Part shown: positions 45,719 to 55,500 of the stretch, piece by piece | Numbering within the stretch: position 1 is the first letter of the stretch | How the letters are laid out: each line of letters begins with the position of its first letter | From: Bradyrhizobium sp. WSM1417 | GTDB taxonomy: Bacteria > Pseudomonadota > Alphaproteobacteria > Rhizobiales > Xanthobacteraceae | DNA length: 64,000 nt | Assembly (NCBI RefSeq): GCF_000515415.1 | Contig: NZ_KI911783.1 | Coordinates: 3,586,392 to 3,650,391, forward strand | Reading direction: 5' to 3' | Made by a program: the position numbers and the translations under genes | Notes under the pieces: model-generated | Told to the model about the DNA's origin: nothing | What the model saw: only the letters and a program-made list of their open reading frames with translations | The model's database searches: none

Positions 45719-47347
45719 TCAGAAGATCCGCGAGAAGATCACGTACAGCGTGCCCGACAACAGGATGGCGACGGGCAAGGTCAGCACCCAGGCCATCACC
45801 ATGTTCCTGATGGTGGCGACCTGGAGACCCGAACCGTTCGCGGCCATGGTGCCGGCGACGCCGGACGACAGCACGTGGGTGGTCGAGACCGGCAGCCCGA
45901 ACACGTCGGCGGCGCCGATCGTGGCGGCGGCGACGAGCTCGGCGGAAGCACCCTGCGCGTAGGTGAGATGGGTCTTGCCGATCTTCTCACCGACGGTGAC
46001 GACGATGCGCTTCCACCCGATCATGGTGCCGAGGCCGAGCGCGATGGCGACGGCGACCTTCACCCAAATCGGGATGAACTTGGTCGCGCTGTCGAGGCCG
46101 CCCTTGTAGGCGTTCAAGGTCGCGACCTCGTCCTTGCTGAGGTCGTTTTCCTTGTCCTTCATCAGGAAGCGGATCGCTTCCGAGGTCAGGTACATGTCGT
46201 TGCGGGTGTTGCCGACGACTTCCGCCGGCACCTTGTTCAGCGAACCGTATTTCGCGACCTGCTCGCCGACATCCTGCACCAGCACTGACAGAGCAGGATA
46301 GGTGCCTTCGCTGATGTGATGCGAGGTGACGTACTGCGTCACCGCAGGACGGGGATCGCCGATGATCGCATGGCCGGCGCCCTTGGCCGCAACCACCTTG
46401 GAGGCGGCTTCCGAGACCTTCGTGAACTGGGCGACCTGCGACTCCGGCAAGGCGCGGTTGAGCGCATAGGCCGTGGGCACGGTGCCGATCAGGATCAGCA
46501 TGATCAGGCCCATGCCCTTCTGGCCGTCGTTCGAGCCGTGGGCGAAGCTGACACCGGTGCAGGTCAGGATCAGCAGGCCGCGAATCCAGATCGGCGGGGC
46601 TTTGTGACCCTCAGGGGCGGCATAGAGCGCCGGGTTCTTGATGATGAACTTGAGCAGCAGCAGCAGGCCGGCCGCGCAGACGAAGCCGACCAGCGGCGAC
46701 AGCAGGAGCGCATAACCGATCTCCGTGGCCTTGCCCCAGTCCACACCCGAGGTGCCGTCGCGGCCCCGCATCAACGCGTTCGCGACGCCGACGCCGATGA
46801 TCGAGCCGATCAGCGTGTGCGAGGAGGAGGCCGGCAGGCCGAAATACCAGGTGCCGAGGTTCCAAAGGATCGCGGCGATCAGCAGCGCGAACACCATCGC
46901 GAAACCGGCGCTGGAGCCGACCTGCAGGATCAGCTCGACCGGCAGCAGCGAGACGATGCCGAAGGCCACGGCGCCGGACGAGAGCAGCACGCCGAGGAAG
47001 TTGAAGAAGCCCGACCACATCACCGCGACTTCGGCCGGAAGCGAATGGGTGTAGATCACGGTCGCAACCGCGTTGGCGGTGTCGTGGAAACCGTTGACGA
47101 ATTCGAAGCCGAGCGCGATCAGGAGCGCGACGAACAAGAGGATGTAGGGCAGATAGCTCGTGACCCTGGTGCCGGTCGCATCGACATCCGAGTAGATGCT
47201 GTAGGCCACATAGAGCAGGCCCGCAGCGAGGATGCCGAAGAACAGGATCAGTGTCAGCGGATTGAAGCCCTTGTCGAGATTTGGCCGCGAGGCCGGCTGG
47301 ATCGGCGCGGGATCGGCTACCGCGCGGTCGAATGCAACATCGGTCAT
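45719..47347 (-). CDS. Inorganic phosphate transporter, PiT family
   Basis: A 542-residue inner-membrane low-affinity phosphate importer driven by the proton gradient. It has the duplicated PHO4 signatures: GFEFVNGFHDTANAVATVIYT in the N-terminal half and ADVFGLPVSTTHVLSSGVAG in the C-terminal half, plus GTWYFGLPASSSHTLIGSI and SFAHGSNDGQKGMGLIML. A soluble cytoplasmic loop covers about residues 310-440. About 10-12 helices are expected. No PhoU-like partner gene adjoins it. It stands alone between a repeat and udgX. Confidence 0.93.
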   Translation of the reverse strand: MTDVAFDRAVADPAPIQPASRPNLDKGFNPLTLILFFGILAAGLLYVAYSIYSDVDATGTRVTSYLPYILLFVALLIALGFEFVNGFHDTANAVATVIYTHSLPAEVAVMWSGFFNFLGVLLSSGAVAFGIVSLLPVELILQVGSSAGFAMVFALLIAAILWNLGTWYFGLPASSSHTLIGSIIGVGVANALMRGRDGTSGVDWGKATEIGYALLLSPLVGFVCAAGLLLLLKFIIKNPALYAAPEGHKAPPIWIRGLLILTCTGVSFAHGSNDGQKGMGLIMLILIGTVPTAYALNRALPESQVAQFTKVSEAASKVVAAKGAGHAIIGDPRPAVTQYVTSHHISEGTYPALSVLVQDVGEQVAKYGSLNKVPAEVVGNTRNDMYLTSEAIRFLMKDKENDLSKDEVATLNAYKGGLDSATKFIPIWVKVAVAIALGLGTMIGWKRIVVTVGEKIGKTHLTYAQGASAELVAAATIGAADVFGLPVSTTHVLSSGVAGTMAANGSGLQVATIRNMVMAWVLTLPVAILLSGTLYVIFSRIF

Positions 47348-47445
47348 GTCTGGACGCCCCTTAACTTTCTGTAAGGGCTATTGTCCCCGATGGATTTGAA
47401 GGCTGGATGACAGACGGCGCCTGAAAGGGGTTTTCCCGCCCGTAT

Positions 47446-48888
47446 TCAGGCGGCGCGTGCGGCTTTCTTCTGCAAACCGGCGACGATCTTCAGGTCTTCG
47501 ACAAAGCGCTGATATTCCAGCGCCTTGGCTTCCGGATCGGGCAACCGCAGCAGATAGGACGGGTGCACCGTCACCAGCGCCTTGTGACCGTCGGGAAGGT
47601 CGATCAGCCGGCCGCGGGTCTTGCCTACAGGGGTGATCTTGCCGAACACGCTCTGCGCGGCGGTCGCGCCCATCGCGACGATGAGATCGGGCTGGATGAC
47701 GGAGACCTCCCGCTCGTACCACTGCCGGCAGGCCTTTATCTCCGGCGTATTCGGCTTCTGATGCAGGCGGATCTTGCCGCGCGGCACGAATTTGAAGTGT
47801 TTTACCGCGTTGGTGACATAGACCTTCTTGCGGTCGACGCCGGCCTCTTGCAGTGCCTTGTCGAGCATCTGGCCGGCCGGACCGACAAAGGGATGGCCCG
47901 CGAGGTCTTCCTTGTCGCCGGGCTGTTCGCCGACCAGCATGACGTTGGCGGACTTCGGGCCCTCGCCGAACACGGTCTGGGTGGCGTCCTTGTAGAGATG
48001 GCAGGCACGGCAGTGGGCGGCCTCCTCGCGGAGCGCTTCGAGATCGTCGGTGGCAAGCTTGCGTTTCATCGGAGCCTCCGGCCGCCTTTGAGGCTTGTGC
48101 GGATCGGTTGCGGCATTGGCGATCATGGCGCCGGTCATGCGTTCGGCGTCCTCGATCAGGGGCTTAATGATCGAAGCCTCGGGCAGGTTCCTCCAATATT
48201 TCTTCGGCATCTCGGCCTGCATCGCCTTCACCTTCAGGCGGGCCGGATTGAAGATGCTGGCATAGTAGCGTCGCCAGGTTTCCTCCAGCCGGTCTTCGCT
48301 CGGCGCCTCGCTCTTGCTGACGCCCGACGTGAACGAGAGCGCGTGGCCATCCCAATGCGCGCACAAATCGGGCGTCAGAATCGACCAAGGCATGTCGGCA
48401 AAGCGCTTGGCGAAGAACGGTGCGGCGAGCTCGACGATGTGATGCTCCGGCTCGAACCAGGCGACGTAGTGTGCTTCGCGTTCCCTGCCGATCTCGCGGA
48501 AGCGCACGAAGGCATGCATCTTGTGCTCGTCGCGGTAGACCGCCTTTGCCATGGCCATGACTTGCGCGACATCGGCATCGGTCGCGACCTCAATGATGTC
48601 GTGATTGTCCTTCAGCCGAAACAGCAGGCGATAGAGGATCGCAAAACGCTCGGGATCGCGATGCAGGATCGCGGCCTTGGCGAGCTCGACGAATTTTGCT
48701 GGCACGTTGAAGGTGCCATCGCCACCCTCCGGCAGCGGAGACGGCGAGGGCGTCGCGAACAGCTCCGCTTCGCCGCCCTGCACGGCCCAGGTGACATCGG
48801 CCGGTTTCATTTGGTGAAGCACGAGGCTACGCGCGGCTTTACGCCAGCCGTCGAAATCGGTTTCGTTCTCGAGGATGATGTATTGCAT
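47446..48888 (-). CDS. udgX: UdgX family uracil-DNA binding protein with N-terminal DUF4130
   Basis: A 480-residue fusion. Residues about 1-250 are the DUF4130 part (MQYIILENETDFDGWRKAAR, WRRYYASIFNPARLK). Residues about 275-470 are a family 4-like uracil-DNA glycosylase with the iron-sulfur cysteines HCRACHLYKDATQ, motif A VGEQPGDKEDLAG and motif B TVHPSYLLR. UdgX proteins bind uracil in DNA and crosslink covalently through a histidine in a KRRIH loop; here the loop reads GKIRLHQKP with His376. It overlaps the radical-SAM gene by one base and shares its promoter, next to a LexA box. A role in uracil or damage repair is well supported by the family; the radical-SAM partner's role is not known. 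Confidence 0.92.
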   Translation of the reverse strand: MQYIILENETDFDGWRKAARSLVLHQMKPADVTWAVQGGEAELFATPSPSPLPEGGDGTFNVPAKFVELAKAAILHRDPERFAILYRLLFRLKDNHDIIEVATDADVAQVMAMAKAVYRDEHKMHAFVRFREIGREREAHYVAWFEPEHHIVELAAPFFAKRFADMPWSILTPDLCAHWDGHALSFTSGVSKSEAPSEDRLEETWRRYYASIFNPARLKVKAMQAEMPKKYWRNLPEASIIKPLIEDAERMTGAMIANAATDPHKPQRRPEAPMKRKLATDDLEALREEAAHCRACHLYKDATQTVFGEGPKSANVMLVGEQPGDKEDLAGHPFVGPAGQMLDKALQEAGVDRKKVYVTNAVKHFKFVPRGKIRLHQKPNTPEIKACRQWYEREVSVIQPDLIVAMGATAAQSVFGKITPVGKTRGRLIDLPDGHKALVTVHPSYLLRLPDPEAKALEYQRFVEDLKIVAGLQKKAARAA

Positions 48889-50123
48889 CAGAAGCCAAAT
48901 CCCAGTTGTGTTGCCTTCGGCTTGAACCGTTCGATCAGCCGTGCCTCGTCGAGGCGATGCGGCGGGGGCCGGTGATCGCTCAGCACGATGAACGGCAGCG
49001 CCTTGGTGCGGGGCACATGCAGCCGCGCGAGATCGGCGACGCGGATCGTGGTCGTGCGGCGCGCCGCGATGATGCGCTCGACCGCCTTGGTGCCGAAGCC
49101 CGGAACGCGCAACAATTCCTCGCGGCTGGCGTGGTTGACGTCGAGTGGGAAGCGGTCGCGGTGACGCAGCGCCCAGGCGAGTTTTGGATCGATGTCGAGC
49201 GGCAGCATCGCACTGTCGTCGACGATCTCGCCGACGTCGAAACCGTAGAACCGCATCAGCCAGTCGGCCTGGTAGAGTCGGTGCTCGCGCAGCAAGGGCG
49301 GCGCGCGCAGAGGCAGCGCGCGGCTGGCATCGGGGATCGGGCTGAACGCGGAATAATAGACGCGCCTCAGCCTGTATGAACCGTAGAGATTGGCGCTGGT
49401 GTGGAGGATGGTGTGGTCGGAGGCCGCGTCGGCGCCGACGATCATCTGCGTGCTTTGGCCGGCCGGCGCGAAGCGCTGCGGCTTGGCTTTCGTGTTCGCG
49501 TTGCGGCTTTCCTCGGCCTCGTCGAGCTTCAGCCGCAGCCGGCCCATGGTGCGGCGGATCGCGCGCACGTCCTTCTCGGGCGCGAATTGCTGCAGGCTCG
49601 TCTCCTGCGGCATCTCGATGTTGATGGAGAGACGGTCGGCATATTTGCCGGCCTCGGAAATCAATGCATCGTCGGCCTCGGGGATCGTCTTGAGATGGAT
49701 GTAACCGCGGAAGTGATGCTCCTCGCGCAGTTTGCGCGCGACGCTCACCACCTGCTCCATGGTGTAGTCGGGGTTGCGGATGATGCCGGAGGAGAGAAAC
49801 AGTCCTTCGATGTAATTGCGCCGGTAGAAGTCGAGCGTCAGCTTGACGACTTCGTCGATGGTGAAGCGGGCACGCGGCACGTTGGAGGAGGCCCGGTTGA
49901 CGCAATAGAGGCAGTCGTAATTGCAGGCGTTGGTCAGCAGCACCTTGAGCAGCGAGATGCAGCGGCCGTCCGGCGCGTAGGAATGGCAAATGCCCATGCC
50001 GGGCGCGGTCGATCCCATGCCCTTGCCGTCGCTGGAATCCCGTCTCTCGGTGCCGCTGGAGGCGCAGGACGCGTCGTACTTGGCGGCATCCGCCAGAATC
50101 TCCAGCTTGCGTTGCACGTCCAT
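48888..50123 (-). CDS. Putative DNA modification/repair radical-SAM protein
   Basis: A 411-residue radical-SAM protein, the regular partner of UdgX. The cluster motif is C67-x3-C71-x2-C74 (TNACNYDCLYCVNR). Downstream lies a C-terminal helix-hairpin-helix block (LLRVPGFGTKAVERIIAARR) that usually binds DNA. The ATG at 50123 follows AAAGGGA; the frame is open further upstream but crosses the LexA box. The catalytic target is unknown. Its gene diverges from imuA with a 161-base gap that contains one SOS box, so both transcripts may answer to DNA damage. Confidence 0.9.
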   Translation of the reverse strand: MDVQRKLEILADAAKYDASCASSGTERRDSSDGKGMGSTAPGMGICHSYAPDGRCISLLKVLLTNACNYDCLYCVNRASSNVPRARFTIDEVVKLTLDFYRRNYIEGLFLSSGIIRNPDYTMEQVVSVARKLREEHHFRGYIHLKTIPEADDALISEAGKYADRLSINIEMPQETSLQQFAPEKDVRAIRRTMGRLRLKLDEAEESRNANTKAKPQRFAPAGQSTQMIVGADAASDHTILHTSANLYGSYRLRRVYYSAFSPIPDASRALPLRAPPLLREHRLYQADWLMRFYGFDVGEIVDDSAMLPLDIDPKLAWALRHRDRFPLDVNHASREELLRVPGFGTKAVERIIAARRTTTIRVADLARLHVPRTKALPFIVLSDHRPPPHRLDEARLIERFKPKATQLGFGF

Positions 50124-50173
50124 ATTGGAATCCCTTTGATTCAGCTCATGAATCCCAAGGCCCGCCAATTCGA

Positions 50174-50203
50174 TTGACTCCCGGGGCGTCGTTAGCTTTA
50201 TAT
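50174..50203 (+). promoter_or_regulatory. Predicted promoter of imuA
   Basis: TTGACT at 50174-50179 and TTATAT at 50198-50203, 18 bases apart, a good match to a sigma-70 promoter. The LexA box starts 3 bases after the -10 element, so bound LexA would block transcription of imuA-imuB-dnaE2. Confidence 0.6.
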
Positions 50204-50205
50204 TA

Positions 50206-50220
50206 GAACATATCATGAAC
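50206..50220. promoter_or_regulatory. LexA (SOS) box, GAAC-N7-GAAC
   Basis: GAAC-ATATCAT-GAAC, the alphaproteobacterial LexA box (GTTC-N7-GTTC read on the other strand). It lies in the 161-base gap between the divergent radical-SAM and imuA genes, 65 bases before the imuA start and 83 bases before the radical-SAM start. Confidence 0.85.
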
Positions 50221-50284
50221 AAACGAGCTAGCCGCTGGTTCTCTTTTTGAGAGCCACCGGCAATCACCTTGAGGAGCGGCGTAT

Positions 50285-51073
50285 ATGAGCGGCGCACGAA
50301 CAAGCGCGCTTGCAGCCTTGCGCGGCCAGATCGAGCGCATCGAGACGGCGGAGGTCGTGCATCATCGCGACCGTGTCGCGCTCGGCCACCGCGAGGCCGA
50401 CAGTGCGCTGAAGGGCGGGCTCGCGCGCGCGGCAATCCACGAGGTGTTTTGTGAAGGACGTCAGGGCGCGGCCGCGACCGGCTTTGTCACCGGACTTGCG
50501 GGGCGCGTGACGGCGCGCAAACCGCTGCTGTGGGTGCGGCAGGATTTTTCGGAAATTGAAACCGGCGCGCTGTCGATGAGCGGGCTCGCCGAGATCGGTC
50601 TCGATCCGCGCCGCATGGTGATGGTGCGCGCCGCCGACGTGGAGAGCGCGTTGCGCACGTCGGCCGATGCGCTCGCCTGCGACGCGCTGGGTGCGGTCGT
50701 GCTCGAGCTCTGGGGTGAGACCAGGCAGTTCGATCTTGTGGCGAGCCGCAAGCTGACATTGGCTGCGCAATCTTCCGGTGTCACCGGTTTGCTGCTGCGG
50801 ATGGCCGCGCAACCTTTGCCCTCGACCGCCGAGACCCGATGGATGCTTCGCGCGGCGCATTCGCCGCCGGGCGCGATGTGGAGCGCCTGGGGCGCGCCGC
50901 GCTTCGATGCCGAGCTCCTGCGCAATCGTCATGGCCCGTGCGGCCGGTGGATCATGGAATGGAAATGTGATGAGTGCCAGTTCTCTGAATCGTCGGCGTA
51001 TCCTCAGCCTGTGGCTGCCGCGCCTGCCCATCGATCGGATCCAGCGGTTCTTCGGCAACGTCGGACTGCATGA
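50285..51073 (+). CDS. imuA: ImuA-like mutasome protein
   Basis: A 262-residue RecA-fold-like protein lacking the usual ATP-binding loop, the first component of the ImuA-ImuB-DnaE2 damage-tolerance mutasome. Recognised blocks: AIHEVFCEGRQGAAATGF, KPLLWVRQDFSEIETGALS, and RHGPCGRWIMEWKCDE near the end. The ATG at 50285 follows GAGGAG. The last 104 bases overlap imuB, so translation is coupled. It probably helps deliver ImuB and DnaE2 to stalled forks. It sits just downstream of the SOS box. Confidence 0.9.
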   Translation: MSGARTSALAALRGQIERIETAEVVHHRDRVALGHREADSALKGGLARAAIHEVFCEGRQGAAATGFVTGLAGRVTARKPLLWVRQDFSEIETGALSMSGLAEIGLDPRRMVMVRAADVESALRTSADALACDALGAVVLELWGETRQFDLVASRKLTLAAQSSGVTGLLLRMAAQPLPSTAETRWMLRAAHSPPGAMWSAWGAPRFDAELLRNRHGPCGRWIMEWKCDECQFSESSAYPQPVAAAPAHRSDPAVLRQRRTA

Positions 51074-52562
51074 AAATAATGCGCCCAGCATCGTCGTTGC
51101 CAAGGATAGCAACGCGCTGGTGATCCATGCGCTGGACGAGGCGGCCGAGCGCCTCGGTCTGCATATCGGCCAGCCCCTGGCCAATGCCCGGGCGATGTGT
51201 CCAGATCTCAAGGTGTTCGACGCCGATGCCGTGGCCGATGCCAAGACGATCGGCGACATCGCCGACTGGTGCGACCGCTTCACGCCGCTGGTGGCGCTCG
51301 ATCCGCCGCACGGGCTGTTCCTCGACATCACCGGCTGCGCGCATCTGTTCGGCGGCGAAGCTGCGCTGTTGCAAACCCTTGTCCGTGCCCTCGATCGCCA
51401 GGGCTTTGCCGTCAGTGCGGCGATCGCCGGCACCTCGGTCTGCGCGCGCACGCTGACGCGGCAATCTTCAGGGACCATCGTCGCCGATGGCGGGGAGGCG
51501 GCGGCAATCAGCCGGTTTCCGGTGTCCGCGCTTGGTGCGGGTGAGGCCATCAGCACCGGCCTGCGCCGCGCCGGCCTGAAGACCATCGGCGATGTCGCCT
51601 CGCGCACGCCGAGCGAAATCACGGCGCGGTTCGGTGCACGGTTCTCCACGCTGCTCGCGCATGCGCTGGGGCAGGGCGACGCGCCGATCAATCCACGAAA
51701 GCCGCCGCCCGATTACATCGTGGAGAAACGCTTTGCCGAGCCGATCGCGACCGACACCATGATCGCGATGACGCTGTCGCGTCTGGCGGATACGTTGATT
51801 GCGTCCATGGAGAAGCAGGGCAAGGGCGCGCGACGGCTGGAGGCTACCTTCTTCCGTACCGACGGCGCAGTGCGTGCGATCATGGTCGAGACCGGACGTC
51901 CCGTGACGCGGAGCGCGGTCGTCGACCGGCTGTTCCGCGAGCGCCTCGATGCCCTCGCCGATCCCCTTGATCCGGGCTTCGGCTTCGACATGGTGCGGCT
52001 GTCGGCAAGCCGTACCGAGATCGTGGTGCAGGAGCAGCGCGATCTCGACGCCCATGTCCACGACAATGACGAGCTGGCCGCGCTGATCGACCGCATCGCC
52101 GCGCGCATCGGCGGAAAGCGCGTCGTCGTGCACCTGCCTGAGGATACCCATATCCCCGAATGTGCGGTGCTGGCGGCGCCTGCGCAGCATCATCTCGCCG
52201 TGGCGATGCAGGCCGAATGGCCCGCGCGCACTGAAAGTGAGCCGCCGCTGCGTCCCTTGCGATTGTTCGACAAGCCTGAGCCGATCAATGTGCCGTTTGC
52301 GACCGTGCCCGACGGCCCGCCGCATCAATTCACCTGGCGCCGCGCGCAGCATGCGGTGGTGCGGGTGGAAGGCCCCGAGCGCATCGCCATGGAATGGTGG
52401 CGGCAGGACGGCAAGCAACTGACGCGGGACTATTTCCGCATCGAGGATGCCGAGGGCCTGCGCTTCTGGATCTTTCGCGACGGTCTTTACGAGGGGGAGT
52501 GCTTCGACGGCGACGGCAAGCCCGTTCCTCCCGGTTGGTATGTGCACGGTCTCTTCGCATGA
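50970..52562 (+). CDS. imuB: ImuB, Y-family polymerase-like mutasome protein
   Basis: A 530-residue Y-family-like protein. Blocks: RRRILSLWLPRLPIDRI at the start, GLFLDITGCAHLFGGE, and the finger/little-finger parts to the end. In the first block the usual catalytic aspartate of DinB-type polymerases is replaced by hydrophobic residues, in line with ImuB acting as a scaffold without polymerase activity. I chose the ATG at 50970, after GGAAA; it overlaps imuA. The stop overlaps the dnaE2 start (ATGA). It connects DnaE2 to the beta clamp in related systems. Confidence 0.92.
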   Translation: MSASSLNRRRILSLWLPRLPIDRIQRFFGNVGLHENNAPSIVVAKDSNALVIHALDEAAERLGLHIGQPLANARAMCPDLKVFDADAVADAKTIGDIADWCDRFTPLVALDPPHGLFLDITGCAHLFGGEAALLQTLVRALDRQGFAVSAAIAGTSVCARTLTRQSSGTIVADGGEAAAISRFPVSALGAGEAISTGLRRAGLKTIGDVASRTPSEITARFGARFSTLLAHALGQGDAPINPRKPPPDYIVEKRFAEPIATDTMIAMTLSRLADTLIASMEKQGKGARRLEATFFRTDGAVRAIMVETGRPVTRSAVVDRLFRERLDALADPLDPGFGFDMVRLSASRTEIVVQEQRDLDAHVHDNDELAALIDRIAARIGGKRVVVHLPEDTHIPECAVLAAPAQHHLAVAMQAEWPARTESEPPLRPLRLFDKPEPINVPFATVPDGPPHQFTWRRAQHAVVRVEGPERIAMEWWRQDGKQLTRDYFRIEDAEGLRFWIFRDGLYEGECFDGDGKPVPPGWYVHGLFA

Positions 52563-55500
52563 ACACGCCCACTTATGCCGAGATCGGCATCACCACGAAT
52601 TTCTCCTTCCTGCGCGGCGGTTCGGACCCGCGCGCCTATGTGCACCAGGCCAGCATCCTCGGCATTCCCGTGATCGGCATTGCCGATCACAACACGCTCG
52701 CCGGTGTGGTGCGCGCCTGGAAGGAACTCGACAATGACGAGGTGCTGCACAAGCCGAAGCTTTTGATTGGCACCCGCATCGTCTTCATCGACGGCACGCC
52801 GGATATCCTGGTCTATCCGCGTGACCGCGCCGCCTATGGCCGGCTGTGCCAGCTTCTCACCCGGGGCAAGCGCGGCGACGGTATCACGCGGATCGCGAAG
52901 GGCGAGTGCCATCTCACCTTCGCCGATCTCCTTGCGTTTTCCGAAGGCCAGCTCCTGATCCTGACGCTGCCGCATCGCTTCGATGCGGCGCAAGCGCAGG
53001 ACATCCTCGCCAAGCTGAAGGCAAGTCGCGCCGAGGGCGTGTGGCTGGCGGCGAGCCTGATCTATCGCGGCGACGACCGCCGTCGCCTCGCGCAGCTCGA
53101 TGATCTCGCCGCAAAAGCAAAAGTGCCGCTGCTTGCGACCAACGAGGTGCTCTATCACCACCCCGCGCGCCGTCCCCTCCAGGACGTTCTGACCTGCATC
53201 CGGGAGAAAACCACGATCGAGGCGGTCGGCCGGAAGCTGGAAGCCAATGCTGAGCGATTTCTGAAGACGCCCAGGGAGATGGCGCGGCTGTTCCGCGATT
53301 TCCCTGAGGCTATCGCGGAGACCATGCGCTTTGCGGACAAGATCACCTTCTCGCTCGACCAGCTCAAATACCAGTATCCGGACGAGCCGGTGCCGCGGGG
53401 CAAGACCGCGCAGGGGCATCTGGAGGATCTGACCTGGGCCGGTGTCGACAAATATTTCGGCGGCAAGATCGACGACAAGCTGCGCGCCACCCTGAAGAAA
53501 GAACTCGCGTTGATCGCCGATCTGAAATACGCGCATTACTTCCTCACCGTGCACGACATCGTGCATTACGCCCGCAGCCAGAACATTTTGTGCCAGGGGC
53601 GGGGATCGGCGGCGAATTCGGCGGTCTGCTACGTGCTCGGCATCACCTCGGTCGACCCGACCAAGGTCGATCTGCTGTTCGAGCGCTTCATCTCCAAGGA
53701 GCGGCTGGAGCCGCCCGACATCGACGTCGATTTCGAGCATTCGCGGCGCGAGGAGGTGATGCAATATGTCTATCGCCGTTACGGCCGCCATCGCGCGGCG
53801 ATCATCGCCACCGTCATTCATTATCGCCCGCGCAGCGCCATCCGCGACGTCGGCAAGGCGCTGGGCCTGACCGAAGACGTCACCGCGGCCCTCGCCGACA
53901 CCGTCTGGGGAAGCTGGGGCAAGGGCCTCAACGACATGCAGGTCAGACAGGCCGGCCTCGATCCGCAAAATTCCATGATCAACCTCGCGGTCGAGCTCGC
54001 GACCGAGCTGATCGAATTCCCCCGTCATCTGTCCCAGCATGTCGGCGGCTATGTGCTCACGCAAGACCGGCTCGACACCTATGTGCCGATCGGCAACGCC
54101 GCGATGGACGATCGCACCTTCATCGAATGGGACAAGGACGATGTCGACGCGCTCAGCATGATGAAGGTCGACGTGCTCGCGCTGGGCATGCTGACCTGCA
54201 TCCGCAAGTGTTTTGATCTGATCGAGCAGCACAAGGGCGAAAGCTGGATGCTGGCGAGCGTCCCGCAGGATGATTCCAAAGTCTACGACATGCTGTGCGA
54301 CGGGGAGTCGCTCGGCGTGTTCCAGGTCGAGAGCCGCGCGCAGATGAACATGCTGCCGCGGCTGAGGCCACGGACCTTCTACGATCTCGTCATCGAAGTC
54401 GCGATCGTGCGGCCGGGACCGATCCAGGGCGACATGGTGCATCCCTATTTGCGGCGGCGGAACGGCTTGGAAAAAGTGAACTATCCATCGCCGTCATCGG
54501 AGCATGGCGACAAGGACGAGCTTTACAGAGTGCTGCACAAGACGCTCGGCGTGCCCTTGTTCCAGGAGCAGGCGATGCGGATCGCGATCGAGGCCGCGAA
54601 GTTCACGCCGGAGGAAGCCAACGGCCTGCGCCGTGCGATGGCAACGTTCCGCAATGTCGGCACCATCGGCAAGTTCGAAGACAAGATGATCGGCAACATG
54701 ATCGCACGCGGTTATGCGCCGGATTTTGCCAGAAATTGTTTCGAACAGATCAAGGGTTTTGGCAGCTACGGTTTTCCGGAGAGCCATGCTGCAAGCTTCG
54801 CGCAGCTTGTCTATATCTCCTCATGGCTGAAGCATTATCACCCTGATGCATTCTGCTGCGGCCTCCTGAACTCGCAGCCGATGGGCTTTTACGCCCCGGC
54901 GCAGATCGTCAGCGACGCTCGCAAGAACGGCGTCGAAGTACGCGATATCGATGTGTCCTACAGCTTTGCGCAGAACACGCTGGAAGAAGGAAGTGGCAAA
55001 TACTGCGCCGTGCGCCTGGGCTTCCGCCAGATCGACGGTTTTCATTGGCTCGACGAGGATGAGGAAAGGCTGAAAAGAGGCGCGCCTCGGAATGAGTATG
55101 CGGAGAGAGCGCCCGACTGGGCCGACCGCATCGTCGCCGCCCGCAACCGCCGGCCCTTCACCTCTCTGGAAGACTTCGCCCGCGACACCGGACTGCCCAA
55201 GCGCGCGCTGATCCTGCTCGCCGATGCCGACGCGTTCCGCTCGCTCGGGCTCGACCGCCGCGAGGCGCTGTGGCAGGTGCGGCGCCTGCCCGACGATGTG
55301 CCGCTGCCGCTGTTCGAGGTGGCCACCGCACGCGAGCAGCCGGACGAGCACGCCAGGCCGTTGCCGGTGATGCCGCGGGCCGAACAGGTGGTCGCGGACT
55401 ATCAGACCATTCGGTTATCGCTGAAGGGGCATCCGATGGAATTTTTGCGCGAGATGTTTTTGCGCGAGCGCATCGTCGCCTGCAAGGACATCAATCATGA

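Noticed and set aside
48889..49989. In-frame upstream extension of the udgX frame through the radical-SAM gene
   Set aside because: The extension is in a different frame from the strongly supported radical-SAM gene; udgX has a normal start at 48888 overlapping that gene's stop.
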